Shown here one piece after another: positions 26,438 through 35,051 of a DNA stretch of 64,000 nucleotides; position 1 is the first letter of the stretch, and each line of letters opens with the position of its first letter. The notes beneath the pieces were generated by a model, which was not told the origin of the DNA, did no database searches, and saw nothing but the letters and a program-made list of their open reading frames with translations. The DNA is from JAJTFW01 sp046330075 (GTDB taxonomy: Bacteria > Bacteroidota > Bacteroidia > AKYH767-A > OLB10), in the NCBI GenBank assembly GCA_046330075.1, contig JAXLTL010000008.1, positions 1-64,000 of the forward strand, written 5' to 3'. The position numbers and the translations under genes are program-made.

Positions 26438-28618
26438 TCATTTTTTCATGATTTTCATAACAGTTGCGTGTCCGTCAGCATCTGTGATGCGTAGCAGGTA
26501 GATACCGGGTGAATTGATTTCGGGGTAGAAATTCATAATCTGCCGGCCTTCCTGAACATCGTCGGTTTTTTCCCATACTTTGGCACCACCCAGCGTTAGT
26601 ATCTGGGTGTTGATGATACCGGGAGCTGGAACATCCGTAATCAGTCGGATAGACGATGTGAACGGGTTTGGACTGCATTCAACAATCTTCAGTTCGCTGA
26701 TGGAACTGTTATGTTCGTAGGGGATTACTTTAAAGATTTCTGTCTGCCCATCGAAGTCAACCTGTTTAAGACGGTAATAACTGATACCAATGAGCGGTGC
26801 ATCATCCTTGTATTGATAGATATTCGGCAGTGCGGTGGATCCATGTCCGGTTACTCTGCCGATGACTTCAAAGTTGATATTATCCTGACTGCGCTCCAGC
26901 AGGAAGTAGTCGTTGTTCTTTTCTGATGCTGTTTCCCATTCTGTGAGTGCTGATTCACCATCCGGTTTCACCAGAAAATAGGTGAGGGTTACCGGCAATG
27001 GATTGTTAGATGCACTGTAGGGGTTGTAGGATCCGCTTAGAGAAGCCGTTGCACCTGCACCACCTTTGGTTGCACCGTTGGGAGTGAAGTTGGTCACCGA
27101 TGGAGAATTGGAGGTCCCGTTTGCGCCACCATCTACATTAATGGAGATAGCCGGGAGATTGGTAATCGCAACATAGCCTCCGCCGCCACCGCCACCTGCG
27201 CCTTCTGCTTCAGCCCAGGCGAGATTCTGGCTGCCGCCATACCCGCCTTTCGCCTGTACACTGATACCGCTGGTTGAGCCGGACTGATTAAAAATAATCA
27301 CAACGCCACCGCCACCGCCACCACCTGAACCATCATTTCCGCTCTGGGTGGAAACATCATCGCCGTTGGCATAGATAGCGCCGGAACCACTGACATTGTT
27401 TTTGGCTAGAATAAATACGATCCCACCGCCATCACCTCCGGCAGTTCCTGTGCTGTTGTTGGAATCACCTGCTCCACCTCCACCACCGAAGAAAACTCTT
27501 CCGCCTGAATAATCCAGCGGACGTCCACCGTATCCTCCGCCGTTGAGACGGTTATCGCCACCCCAGTCAGAGTGTCCGGGAGCACGGGTTAATTCGTTGC
27601 CATCATTGGCTGAATAAGAGTATCCTCCGCGTCCTCCACCGGAAGATGTTGTAGATGCAAATCCGGTGCTTTCAAGGTTCCAGGCTGTTGTCCAGTTCGA
27701 ATTGGAATTGTCAGGGTTTCCGTTACCTGTCCAGGAAGCCGGAGTACCTGCATTCGCACCTCCACCGCCTGCACAGTTGTGTGCATTACCACCGCCGCCG
27801 CCATTGGCCGGAGCGTTCCGGCAGTATTGTCCTCCGCTTAATCCGGAAGCAAGTCCCGCGATGCTCTCCCCTTTTTCTCCTCCGTCATTGCCGGAGGATG
27901 AACGTCGGGTGCTGGCATTACCGGGAAGGTTTGAACCTTGTTCCAAAGCGCCACCTCTGAATCCTTTTCCGGTTACAGATATACTGCCATTGATGATTAC
28001 TTCCTGCGCTGCTTCCACAGCTACAATGCCACCGGTTGAACCGTCCCAGTCGGGACAGGTGATGCTCTTGCCGCTGTTGATAGTAAGCGTGGTGTATCGG
28101 GGTACGCGTACCACCTGAACTTTTCTTGCAGATGTATAACTGTTTTTTAAAGCATCGGAGAGGTTAATACGACCTGAGGAACCGATCGAAGAAACTTTTG
28201 CAAACTCATGAAGTCCGCAATTGTTATAGGAGGAAACGTTACCATAAGACGAATTGTCGGAAGTGGTGATGGTAGCACCTTGCATCTGAATGATGAGAAG
28301 CAGATCACCGGCAGCGAGATTTCCTGAAAAACGGCTATTGGCATTCAGGGTATTCGAATTGCACTTAATCTGGGTAGCACCTGCACTGACATCATTGGTC
28401 AGATAGGTATACTCATTAACAATGGTATTAACCGATGTGATGGTTTTTGAACCGTCTTTTCCAGGGCTTGCAGAGGCCTCTTCAGAGGGCCCAAGATTGT
28501 TAAGAATAAAGAGAGCGGAACCGGCAATGGCTGCTAAGCTGACAGCGAAAGCAACCTTACGTAAGGACAACGACTGTCGTTGCACCTGACGTAGTCTTTT
28601 TCTACGGGGTGTTTTCAT
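26438..28618 (-). CDS. Glycine-rich T9SS protein, copy 2 of a tandem pair
   Basis: This is a 726-residue paralogue of the protein at 23972, in the same orientation. Its N-terminus MKTPRRKRLRQVQRQ aligns without gaps to MARLKRGSMRQVQRQ of copy 1, which is why the ATG at 28618 is preferred over an upstream in-frame start at 28663. It shares the INEYTYLTN/GNLAAGDLLLIIQMQGAT domain, the glycine-rich middle with blocks such as GGGGGNAHN and GGGGGVV, the NNDYFLLERS module and the type A sorting domain (VMKIMKK). Divergence is spread across the whole length, so the duplication is old. The promoter region of the rhlE gene lies beyond it on the other strand. Confidence 0.85.
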   Translation of the reverse strand: MKTPRRKRLRQVQRQSLSLRKVAFAVSLAAIAGSALFILNNLGPSEEASASPGKDGSKTITSVNTIVNEYTYLTNDVSAGATQIKCNSNTLNANSRFSGNLAAGDLLLIIQMQGATITTSDNSSYGNVSSYNNCGLHEFAKVSSIGSSGRINLSDALKNSYTSARKVQVVRVPRYTTLTINSGKSITCPDWDGSTGGIVAVEAAQEVIINGSISVTGKGFRGGALEQGSNLPGNASTRRSSSGNDGGEKGESIAGLASGLSGGQYCRNAPANGGGGGNAHNCAGGGGANAGTPASWTGNGNPDNSNSNWTTAWNLESTGFASTTSSGGGRGGYSYSANDGNELTRAPGHSDWGGDNRLNGGGYGGRPLDYSGGRVFFGGGGGAGDSNNSTGTAGGDGGGIVFILAKNNVSGSGAIYANGDDVSTQSGNDGSGGGGGGGVVIIFNQSGSTSGISVQAKGGYGGSQNLAWAEAEGAGGGGGGGYVAITNLPAISINVDGGANGTSNSPSVTNFTPNGATKGGAGATASLSGSYNPYSASNNPLPVTLTYFLVKPDGESALTEWETASEKNNDYFLLERSQDNINFEVIGRVTGHGSTALPNIYQYKDDAPLIGISYYRLKQVDFDGQTEIFKVIPYEHNSSISELKIVECSPNPFTSSIRLITDVPAPGIINTQILTLGGAKVWEKTDDVQEGRQIMNFYPEINSPGIYLLRITDADGHATVMKIMKK

Positions 28619-28708
28619 GGGGTGGGGACGAAAGGGCACTAATGGGGACTTATTTCTACGCAAAACAGCCCCTCAGGTTTCATATTCCGATGTATTGCTC
28701 TTATTTTC

Positions 28709-28739
28709 TTGTTTTTAGCCCTTTATTATCGTATCTTTG
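28709..28739 (+). promoter_or_regulatory. Promoter of the rhlE-like gene, TTG-N20-TATCTTTG
   Basis: TTG (28709-28711), 20 bases, then TATCTTTG (28732-28739), a full match to the Bacteroidota consensus. It predicts a leader of about 125 bases before the helicase ATG. Confidence 0.7.
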
Positions 28740-28752
28740 CCGCATCAGCGTG

Positions 28753-28804
28753 ATTTCTATCGTCGGTTCATCCACGCAAACCCTTCCGCGGTTTTAATAG
28801 AAAT
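28753..28804 (+). promoter_or_regulatory. Structured 5' leader of the RNA helicase mRNA (candidate)
   Basis: ATTTCTAT (28753-28760) can pair with ATAGAAAT (28797-28804) around a 36-base loop, within the predicted leader. Helicase mRNAs in bacteria are often controlled through their leaders; that use here is only an inference. Confidence 0.3.
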
Positions 28805-28872
28805 TGCCCGGTTCGCCTGTAACACAGACGTCAACCTGTTGTTGTCGTTTTATCCCTTGCGGGCACTACATC

Positions 28873-30102
28873 ATGACATTTAAAGAATTGCAGCTGCTGC
28901 CGCAGATTGAAGAGGCATTGCAGCAAAAAGGCTATGTACAGCCTACACCCGTACAACAGAAAACGATTCCTGCTGTACTTGCCGGGAAAGATGTGCTTTC
29001 GCTTGCACAAACCGGTACCGGTAAAACAGCGGCATTTGCATTGCCGATTCTGCATCTGCTGGCATCCACTCCACCTGTAAAAGGTCCCCGCGTACTGGTG
29101 CTGGCTCCTACCCGCGAACTGGCCATTCAGATCAATGATAACTTCACTGCCTATGGAAAAACACTGCCGTTTAAACTGGCATTGTTATACGGAGGCGTTG
29201 GTCAGCAGGCACAGGAAAATGCATTGAAAAAACATCCTGCAATTATCATCGCCACACCAGGCCGCCTGCTCGATTTATATAGTCAGGGTCATCTGCGACT
29301 CGATACGATCGATATACTGGTGCTGGATGAATGTGACCGTATGCTGGATATGGGTTTCTCCCGCGATCTGAACAAAATCATCGGCCTCTTGCCGGAAGAA
29401 CGCCAGACCCTGCTCTTCAGTGCCACGATGCCGGATGAAATTGCATCTATTGCAGAAAAGCACATGTCCGATCCCGTTAGGATCAAAATTATTACGGATG
29501 AAAGCAATCTGCCGAAGATCCGCCAGCGCATGTACTGGGTGAACCGTGATAAGCGACAGGCTTTGTTGCTGGACGTACTCGACCGGGAACCGGCTGCTCA
29601 GGCCTTGATCTTTACCCGTACAAAACGCGGGGCAGATCGATTAGCCAGAGTGCTTAGCAAAGGAGGACATCCCGCACAGGCTATTCATGGAGATAAATCA
29701 CAGGGACAACGTGAAAAAGCATTGCAGTCGTTCCGTGGAGGAAAACTGAAAATACTGGTAGCTACGGATCTTGCTTCACGTGGTATCGATGTGAAGGAAC
29801 TCGATCTGGTGATCAACTACGACATGCCCGATGAAGCTGAAACCTATGTGCACCGTATCGGCCGTACTGGACGTGCAGGACGCGAAGGGGTTTCGATCAG
29901 TTTCAGAGGATATGACGACACTGATGTGGAAAAGGAACTGGTGAAGAAATATGGTGCTGAACTGGAAATCATACGTAAGCATCCTTTCCTGCCCGATGGT
30001 GTTCTGGTTGCACCGGATCCTGCGCATGCAGCGAAAACGAAGGAGTTTTATATGCAGAAGAAAAAGGAAGCGAAGGAACGTCGACAGCCAAGAAGACACT
30101 GA
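28873..30102 (+). CDS. rhlE: DEAD-box RNA helicase, RhlE-like
   Basis: The 409-residue helicase has the Q-motif (PTPVQQKTIP), motif I (AQTGTGKTAAFALP), Ia (PTRELAIQI), II (LVLDECDRMLDMGF), III (SATMP), then the second domain with the RTKRGADRLARVL, ATDLASRGID and HRIGRTGRAG motifs. It unwinds short RNA duplexes in the cytoplasm, typically for ribosome assembly or cold growth. Motif II reads DECD, where RhlE members normally have DEAD. An upstream TTG at 28804 gives a Cys-rich extension (CCCRFIPCGHYI) with no family support, so the ATG is chosen. A tail rich in Lys/Arg (KKKEAKERRQPRRH) can bind RNA. Confidence 0.88.
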   Translation: MTFKELQLLPQIEEALQQKGYVQPTPVQQKTIPAVLAGKDVLSLAQTGTGKTAAFALPILHLLASTPPVKGPRVLVLAPTRELAIQINDNFTAYGKTLPFKLALLYGGVGQQAQENALKKHPAIIIATPGRLLDLYSQGHLRLDTIDILVLDECDRMLDMGFSRDLNKIIGLLPEERQTLLFSATMPDEIASIAEKHMSDPVRIKIITDESNLPKIRQRMYWVNRDKRQALLLDVLDREPAAQALIFTRTKRGADRLARVLSKGGHPAQAIHGDKSQGQREKALQSFRGGKLKILVATDLASRGIDVKELDLVINYDMPDEAETYVHRIGRTGRAGREGVSISFRGYDDTDVEKELVKKYGAELEIIRKHPFLPDGVLVAPDPAHAAKTKEFYMQKKKEAKERRQPRRH

Positions 30103-30119
30103 AAAATCAAAAACTGTTC

Positions 30120-30153
30120 ATGCCATTCACACACCGTGAATGGCATTTTTTTT
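30120..30153 (+). terminator. Rho-independent terminator of the helicase gene
   Basis: ATGCCATTCAC (30120-30130) pairs with GTGAATGGCAT (30136-30146), followed by eight T. It lies between convergent genes. Confidence 0.92.
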
Positions 30154-30179
30154 AACCATGGATGAGCGGTCCTCCTGTG

Positions 30180-30968
30180 CTAAGGCAGTTCATCCTTGAG
30201 TACCTGATATTCATCTTTGAATGTTCTCCCTTTCCTGCTTCCCAGTTTTTTCCATTCTTCCATGATCCGTTTCACGCGGTTTTCGGGATTGGGGTGGGTG
30301 CTCAGAAAGACCATGGGACCAAGCGTCTCACCTTTTTGTTCCATCTTCTCAAAGAAACGGGCTACTCCGCGAGGGTCGTAGTCGGTATCGTACAAATACC
30401 TCACGCTTTGAAGATCAGCTTCGGTTTCATCGCTGCGGCTGAAACTCAGCCCTGCAATTCCACCTGCCATATCCCCCAGCACTGATCCGTCGCCAAACAG
30501 CAGATGCAGTACAATCTTTAAACCTGTATTTTTCGTCATCTGTTCGGTGCTGTGCCGCAGGTCGGCGTGCGCCATTTCGTGACCAAGTACTCCGGCCAGC
30601 TGGTCCTCGCTGTCAAGGTACCTGAGAAGTCCGGTATACACGTAAATATAACCGCCGGGTGTACAAAAGGCATTCAGCATGGTATCATCCTGCAGCACAT
30701 GAACTTTCCAGGCGAATTCCTCCCGATGGTAGATATCGTCACTTTTCAGAATCTTCTGCACGATCCTGTTCAACCGGCTGTAAACTTCCGGGTATTCTTT
30801 TTCATCCAGCATCGGGTAGGAGGAGGGGTCGTTCAGCATTTCCTCGTTGAACCGGGCCCCCAGCCCCTCATCATCTTCGATACTGAAAAAGTTAAGGTCA
30901 CCATCGCGGCTGGTACAGGAGCTCAGGGTAAGGAGTGCGCCCAGTAACATTAACAACCGGAAGCGCAT
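30180..30968 (-). CDS. M48-family zinc metalloprotease lipoprotein
   Basis: The 262-residue protein starts at the ATG that opens a lipoprotein signal (MRFRLLMLLGALLTLSSC, lipobox LSS-C at about 18). An upstream in-frame start would add 20 residues before the signal. Zinc-binding HEMAH lies in VLGHEMAHADLRHSTEQM (about 131), and the third ligand Glu in RSDETEADLQSVRYL (about 178). The family (including BepA, LoiP and similar) degrades misfolded or misassembled envelope proteins in the periplasm. It is divergent to the isomerase gene at 31050. Confidence 0.9.
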   Translation of the reverse strand: MRFRLLMLLGALLTLSSCTSRDGDLNFFSIEDDEGLGARFNEEMLNDPSSYPMLDEKEYPEVYSRLNRIVQKILKSDDIYHREEFAWKVHVLQDDTMLNAFCTPGGYIYVYTGLLRYLDSEDQLAGVLGHEMAHADLRHSTEQMTKNTGLKIVLHLLFGDGSVLGDMAGGIAGLSFSRSDETEADLQSVRYLYDTDYDPRGVARFFEKMEQKGETLGPMVFLSTHPNPENRVKRIMEEWKKLGSRKGRTFKDEYQVLKDELP

Positions 30969-31020
30969 AAATTCGTAGCGGAAAGGAAACACTGTAGGGG
31001 ATTGATCGTATATATTTGCC

Positions 31021-31028
31021 TCAACCAA
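31021..31028 (+). promoter_or_regulatory. -7 box TATATTTG of the isomerase gene
   Basis: Exact TAnnTTTG match 22 bases upstream of the isomerase start. No strong -33 box was seen. Confidence 0.5.
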
Positions 31029-31049
31029 AATTAGAAAATCCTTCGTGAT

Positions 31050-32039
31050 ATGTTAATGAAAGATTTAGTTGCCGCCTTTACGCAACATCTGCGGGAGGCC
31101 ATGGAAATCGGCAGCAACGCCAAACACACTCCATCTGCACATCCCATTCGCAATGTACTGGTTACAGGACTTGGCGGTTCCGGCATTGGTGGAACCATTG
31201 TAGCTCAGGTAACAGAAAAAAACATGCGGGTGCCTTTGCTGGTAAACAAGGATTATTTCCTGCCCAATTTTGTAGATCAGCACACGCTGGTAATCGTCTC
31301 GTCTTATTCGGGGAATACCGAAGAAACCTTGCAGGCCCTTGAGGCGGCCATGGCCAAAGGCGCAAAGATTACCTGCGTCACCAGTGGAGGTAAAATCGGT
31401 GCGATCGCCAAAGAAAAAGGTCTGGATCTCGTAACCATTCCCGGTGGTATGCCTCCGCGTGCCTGCTTCGGTTATTCATTTACACAGATTCCTTATATCC
31501 TCGAGGCGCACGGACTCATCAGCGACAGTTTCCGCAAGGACCTTGCTGACAGCATCACGTTGCTTGACAAGGAAGAAGATGCGGTGAAAAAAGAAGCCTT
31601 CTCGCTGGCTGAGTCACTCATCGGCAAACTTCCGATCCTTTATTGCGAAGCAAGATATGAAGGTGTGGCCGTGCGTTTCCGTCAGCAGATCAACGAAAAC
31701 AGCAAGATGTTGTGCTGGCATCATGTATTACCGGAAATGAATCATAACGAACTGGTAGGCTGGACAGAACCACATCCGGAAGCGGTAGTGCTCATGTTCC
31801 GCTGCGAGGATGATTATTACCGAACTCAGAAGCGTATGGAAATCACCAGCAACGTTGTGCAGAAACACGGTGCTCGTTATATAGAGATGCATGCGAAAGG
31901 CGCTTCACAGCTGCAGCGTTCATTGTATCTCCTTCACCTGGGCGACTGGGTGAGCTGGTACATTGCTGAAATCAAGAACATCGATGCTACGGAAGTACGA
32001 GTGATTGACTTCCTGAAAAACGAACTCGCCAATGTATAG
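31050..32039 (+). CDS. Bifunctional phosphoglucose/phosphomannose isomerase
   Basis: The 329-residue cytoplasmic enzyme has two SIS-type sugar isomerase domains. The first contains VLVTGLGGSGIGGTIVAQV (about 36) and IVSSYSGNTEETLQALEAA (about 88), the second MLCWHHVLPEMNHNELVGW (about 223). It interconverts glucose 6-phosphate or mannose 6-phosphate with fructose 6-phosphate, linking glycolysis with mannose-containing glycan precursors. It matches the PGI/PMI type known from archaea and some bacteria, rather than the classical Pgi. The stop overlaps the start of the following lipoprotein by 8 bases. Confidence 0.88.
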   Translation: MLMKDLVAAFTQHLREAMEIGSNAKHTPSAHPIRNVLVTGLGGSGIGGTIVAQVTEKNMRVPLLVNKDYFLPNFVDQHTLVIVSSYSGNTEETLQALEAAMAKGAKITCVTSGGKIGAIAKEKGLDLVTIPGGMPPRACFGYSFTQIPYILEAHGLISDSFRKDLADSITLLDKEEDAVKKEAFSLAESLIGKLPILYCEARYEGVAVRFRQQINENSKMLCWHHVLPEMNHNELVGWTEPHPEAVVLMFRCEDDYYRTQKRMEITSNVVQKHGARYIEMHAKGASQLQRSLYLLHLGDWVSWYIAEIKNIDATEVRVIDFLKNELANV

Positions 32040-32469
32040 GCATCGTCTCCTTTTAACAGGGATGATCGTGGCGTTGTTGTCGGCCTGCAGCCATAAAGAG
32101 CCGGGCACCGGAGATGCCAGCTGTGCAGACAAAAAGACGGAAGCAGAACTGCAGCAATTGCATGCAGATACGCTCCCTCATCAACAGGAACCTGCGCCCG
32201 CAATGAAGGCTCCCGAAGGGTATATCACGGTAAGTGCCTACAAAAATCCAAAGGACGAACCAGCCGGAGGATTCGGATACGACCTGATGTCAGACGGAAA
32301 GTCGATGATTCACCAGCCCCATATTCCGGCGGTACCCGGACTCAAAGGTTTCGCTTCCAAAGAAGACGCTGAAAAAGCCGGCAATCTGATGAAGATGAAA
32401 ATCGAAAAAGGAATTATGCCACCAACGGTCTCCATTGAGGAGCTCGACAGCATGAAGATTAAATACTGA
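32032..32469 (+). CDS. DUF4907-family lipoprotein
   Basis: The 145-residue protein has a lipoprotein signal (LLTGMIVALLSAC, lipobox LSA-C at about 19). Residues 60-145 match DUF4907: AGGFGYDLMSDGKSMIHQPH, IPAVPGLKGFASKEDAEKAG, and PPTVSIEELDSMKI. The family role is not known. It overlaps the preceding isomerase gene by 8 bases, so it is probably co-transcribed. A clear terminator follows. Confidence 0.8.
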   Translation: MYRHRLLLTGMIVALLSACSHKEPGTGDASCADKKTEAELQQLHADTLPHQQEPAPAMKAPEGYITVSAYKNPKDEPAGGFGYDLMSDGKSMIHQPHIPAVPGLKGFASKEDAEKAGNLMKMKIEKGIMPPTVSIEELDSMKIKY

Positions 32470-32485
32470 TTCTGAAAAGTTATAT

Positions 32486-32516
32486 AAAAATCCGCCTTCA
32501 GGCGGATTTTTTATTT
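32486..32516 (+). terminator. Rho-independent terminator
   Basis: AAAAATCCGCC (32486-32496) pairs with GGCGGATTTTT (32501-32511) around TTCA. It ends the isomerase-lipoprotein unit. Confidence 0.9.
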
Positions 32517-32550
32517 TAAAGCTATCCTGTATCCGATGGAAAGGTCCATT

Positions 32551-32596
32551 CCGGTCGCGACCGGCCACTACCACCTCTTGCGCCTCTTGCTCCTTC
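32551..32596. repeat. REP-like 46-bp repeat, copy 1
   Basis: Starts with the 14-bp palindrome CCGGTCGCGACCGG and continues with CACTACCACCTCTTGCGCC. Only one base differs from copy 2 at 32708-32753. The repeats are 157 bases apart in the same direction. Confidence 0.75.
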
Positions 32597-32670
32597 ATCG
32601 AACAGCTTCGCTGACACGGAGGGAACGCAGATCCGCTTACCGCTAACACTGATCGGGCGGATGATCGCTG

Positions 32671-32682
32671 TTCAAATTTGAA
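32671..32682. other. Palindrome TTCAAATTTGAA between the repeats
   Basis: Perfect 12-bp palindrome. It could be a regulator site for the M1 aminopeptidase gene 133 bases downstream, or part of the repeat island. Confidence 0.3.
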
Positions 32683-32707
32683 TGCATACTGCATTTATGT
32701 TCGTATG

Positions 32708-32770
32708 TCCGGTCGCGACCGGACACTACCACCTCTTGCGCCTCTTGCTCCTTCCGCACGAAGTGCGGAA
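32708..32770. repeat. REP-like repeat, copy 2, with adjoining GNRA hairpin
   Basis: The 46-bp repeat (32708-32753) is followed by TTCCGCAC-GAAA-GTGCGGAA (32751-32770), a perfect 8-bp stem closed by a GNRA tetraloop. This hairpin is absent from copy 1. Confidence 0.7.
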
Positions 32771-32814
32771 AGCTCCTCCTGCATTGCTTGAAAAAAATTC
32801 CTACTTTCGCTCTC

Positions 32815-34668
32815 ATGCAACGCCTGATCTTTCTCGCAGTGATTTCAGTATTTCTGTCATCCTGCGGATCATCCGACAAATCCTCATCCGGTACTGAAAT
32901 GAAAACTGCCGATCCACATTCCTTCGCACGGCCCAATGAGGCTGTTGTCCGCCACCTTGATCTTGATTTGAAGGTGGACTTTACAGCAAAAAAACTATCG
33001 GGTACAGCCACGCTCAATATTGAAAACATCAGTAAGGGTACCCTGCTTCACCTTGATACCCGTGATCTGCACATCGATTCAGTGATGCTGGATGATGGCA
33101 GCGTTACAAAATGGGATATGATGCCTGCAGCTCCGTTCGTGGGAAGTGAGTTGGTCATACATATCAAGCCTGCTACGCGGAAAGTAAAAATTGCCTATTC
33201 CACATCTCCGGAAGCTGCAGCCTTACAGTGGCTGAGTCCGGAGCAAACAGCCGGTGGTAAAAAGCCATTCCTGTTTACCCAGAGTCAGGCTATTCTGGCG
33301 CGCACCTGGATTCCCTTGCAGGATTCTCCGGGGATCCGTTTTACCTACAATGCGAAGATTACTTGTCCGCCTGACCTGATGGCCGTGATGAGTGCAGAGA
33401 ACGATACCGTACTGCATGCCGATGGTGTATATACGTTCGCGATGAAGCAGGCTATTCCTTCCTATCTGATGGCCCTCTCAGTGGGAGATCTGAAATTTCA
33501 TGCCTACGATCACCGCAGCGGTGTGTATGCGGAACCGGTAACACTGGATAAAGCCGTTTACGAGTTTGTTGATCTTCCGAAGATGATCACGGCCGCTGAA
33601 GAGTTGTATGGTCCGTATGCCTGGGGACGATATGATGTACTGGTGTTGCCTCCAAGTTTCCCTTTCGGTGGTATGGAAAACCCCCGTCTCACTTTTGCTA
33701 CTCCAACTATTATTGCCGGCGACCGGTCGCTCGTTGCATTGATTGCACATGAGCTGGCACATAGCTGGAGTGGAAATCTGGTAACGAATGCCACCTGGAA
33801 TGATTTCTGGCTGAACGAAGGATTCACTGTTTACTTTGAAGCACGGATCATGGAGAAAATCTACGGGAAGGATTATGAAGATATGGCAACGGTGCTGGCT
33901 GAAGGGGAACTGCGCAAAACAGTGAAAGAACTCGGGAATGATAATCCTGACACCCGCCTGTATCTGAGCCTTGAAGGACGTGATCCTGATGATGGCATGA
34001 GTGATATAGCTTATGAGAAAGGCCGTTTCTTTCTCCTCAATATTGAAAATGCGGTGGGGCGGGAAGAATGGGATGGATTCCTGAAGAAGTACTTTGCGGA
34101 ACATGCATTCCAGAGCATCACAACGGAAGAGTTTCTGGATTATCTTGAAAAAAATCTGATCCGTGGCGACGGCAAACTCCGGAATACAAAGATCCGTGAT
34201 AACAAATGGGTATATGGTACGGGATTGCCCGACAGTTTTCCGCAAGTGCACAGTACAGAGCTCGGGAAAGCTGCAAAAACAGCAGCCGATTTTCTCTCCG
34301 GGAAAGGACTTACTGATCCGCAGGGATGGACCACGCATCATTGGGTATATTTCCTCCGTCAGCTGCCATCGAAATTATCGCTGGCGCAGATGGAAGAACT
34401 CGACCGGCATTTCAAATTCACGGAAAGCGGGAACGCGGAAATACTGTGTCAGTGGCTGGAATTGTCTGTCCGGAGCGGGTATAAAAAAGCGGATCCGGCA
34501 CTCGAACACTTCCTAACGTCAGTGGGTCGCCGAAAATTTCTGCGTCCGCTCTATGCGGCACTCATCGAAACTCCGGAAGGGAAGGAGAGAGCAAGACAGA
34601 TTTTTGCCAAAGCGAAATCCGGATATCACAGTGTCAGTGCAGTGACCATCGAAGAGATATTGCGATAA
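32815..34668 (+). CDS. M1-family aminopeptidase, LTA4H-type lipoprotein
   Basis: The 617-residue lipoprotein (signal MQRLIFLAVISVFLSSC, lipobox LSS-C) carries the M1 peptidase motifs: substrate-binding GGMENP (about 280), and zinc site HELAHSWSGN with the Glu 19 residues further (HELAH ... NEGFTVYFE, about 305-335). The C-terminal leukotriene A4 hydrolase-like helical domain covers about 450-610. It removes N-terminal residues from peptides, probably in the periplasm given the lipid anchor. A TTG at 32788 would add nine residues in front of the signal, so the ATG is preferred. A strong terminator follows. Confidence 0.92.
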   Translation: MQRLIFLAVISVFLSSCGSSDKSSSGTEMKTADPHSFARPNEAVVRHLDLDLKVDFTAKKLSGTATLNIENISKGTLLHLDTRDLHIDSVMLDDGSVTKWDMMPAAPFVGSELVIHIKPATRKVKIAYSTSPEAAALQWLSPEQTAGGKKPFLFTQSQAILARTWIPLQDSPGIRFTYNAKITCPPDLMAVMSAENDTVLHADGVYTFAMKQAIPSYLMALSVGDLKFHAYDHRSGVYAEPVTLDKAVYEFVDLPKMITAAEELYGPYAWGRYDVLVLPPSFPFGGMENPRLTFATPTIIAGDRSLVALIAHELAHSWSGNLVTNATWNDFWLNEGFTVYFEARIMEKIYGKDYEDMATVLAEGELRKTVKELGNDNPDTRLYLSLEGRDPDDGMSDIAYEKGRFFLLNIENAVGREEWDGFLKKYFAEHAFQSITTEEFLDYLEKNLIRGDGKLRNTKIRDNKWVYGTGLPDSFPQVHSTELGKAAKTAADFLSGKGLTDPQGWTTHHWVYFLRQLPSKLSLAQMEELDRHFKFTESGNAEILCQWLELSVRSGYKKADPALEHFLTSVGRRKFLRPLYAALIETPEGKERARQIFAKAKSGYHSVSAVTIEEILR

Positions 34669-34687
34669 CACAACGATTCGTTGTCTG

Positions 34688-34720
34688 AAAGCCCGGGGAA
34701 TCCTTCTCCGGGCTTTTTTT
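34688..34720 (+). terminator. Rho-independent terminator
   Basis: AAAGCCCGG (34688-34696) pairs with CCGGGCTTT (34708-34716) and runs into T. It ends the M1 gene. Confidence 0.92.
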
Positions 34721-35051
34721 GGATTAACATCAACCTGTTAAAAACTGTGTCGGCTGGCTGGACAGAATCGGAATATGCGTTCTATTTTAGTCCCGTCAAT
34801 ACCGAGCGCCGTAACGCTCTTCTTCTTTTACCTGCTGCCAGTTTTACTCTGCCGGACAATGAAACCCTATAAACGGCAAAAAATGAGAAGCAGCAAGATA
34901 CACACACCGCGATAGCGGAATCCTGATGATCATGATGGCGATGTACCGTTCCGGGAAGGGAAACGGCATTTCCGATGCTTGCCTGTAAACAAAAAAAATC
35001 ACCGGAGAAGTCCGGGTGGGAAAGGTATGTCCGCAATTAAATAAATCGTAT
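34721..35051. other. Intergenic region without recognisable gene
   Basis: About 330 bases with only short open frames that have no supporting signal. A weak imperfect hairpin (CACCGGA/TCCGGGTG) lies near 35000-35020. I see nothing that can be named. Confidence 0.5.

Noticed and set aside
33478..34341. 287-residue open frame on the minus strand
   Set aside because: It runs opposite the M1 aminopeptidase, which has the full zinc motif; no start signal or neighbour supports it.
34681..34872. 63-residue open frame after the M1 gene
   Set aside because: It begins in the terminator and has no signal or family match.
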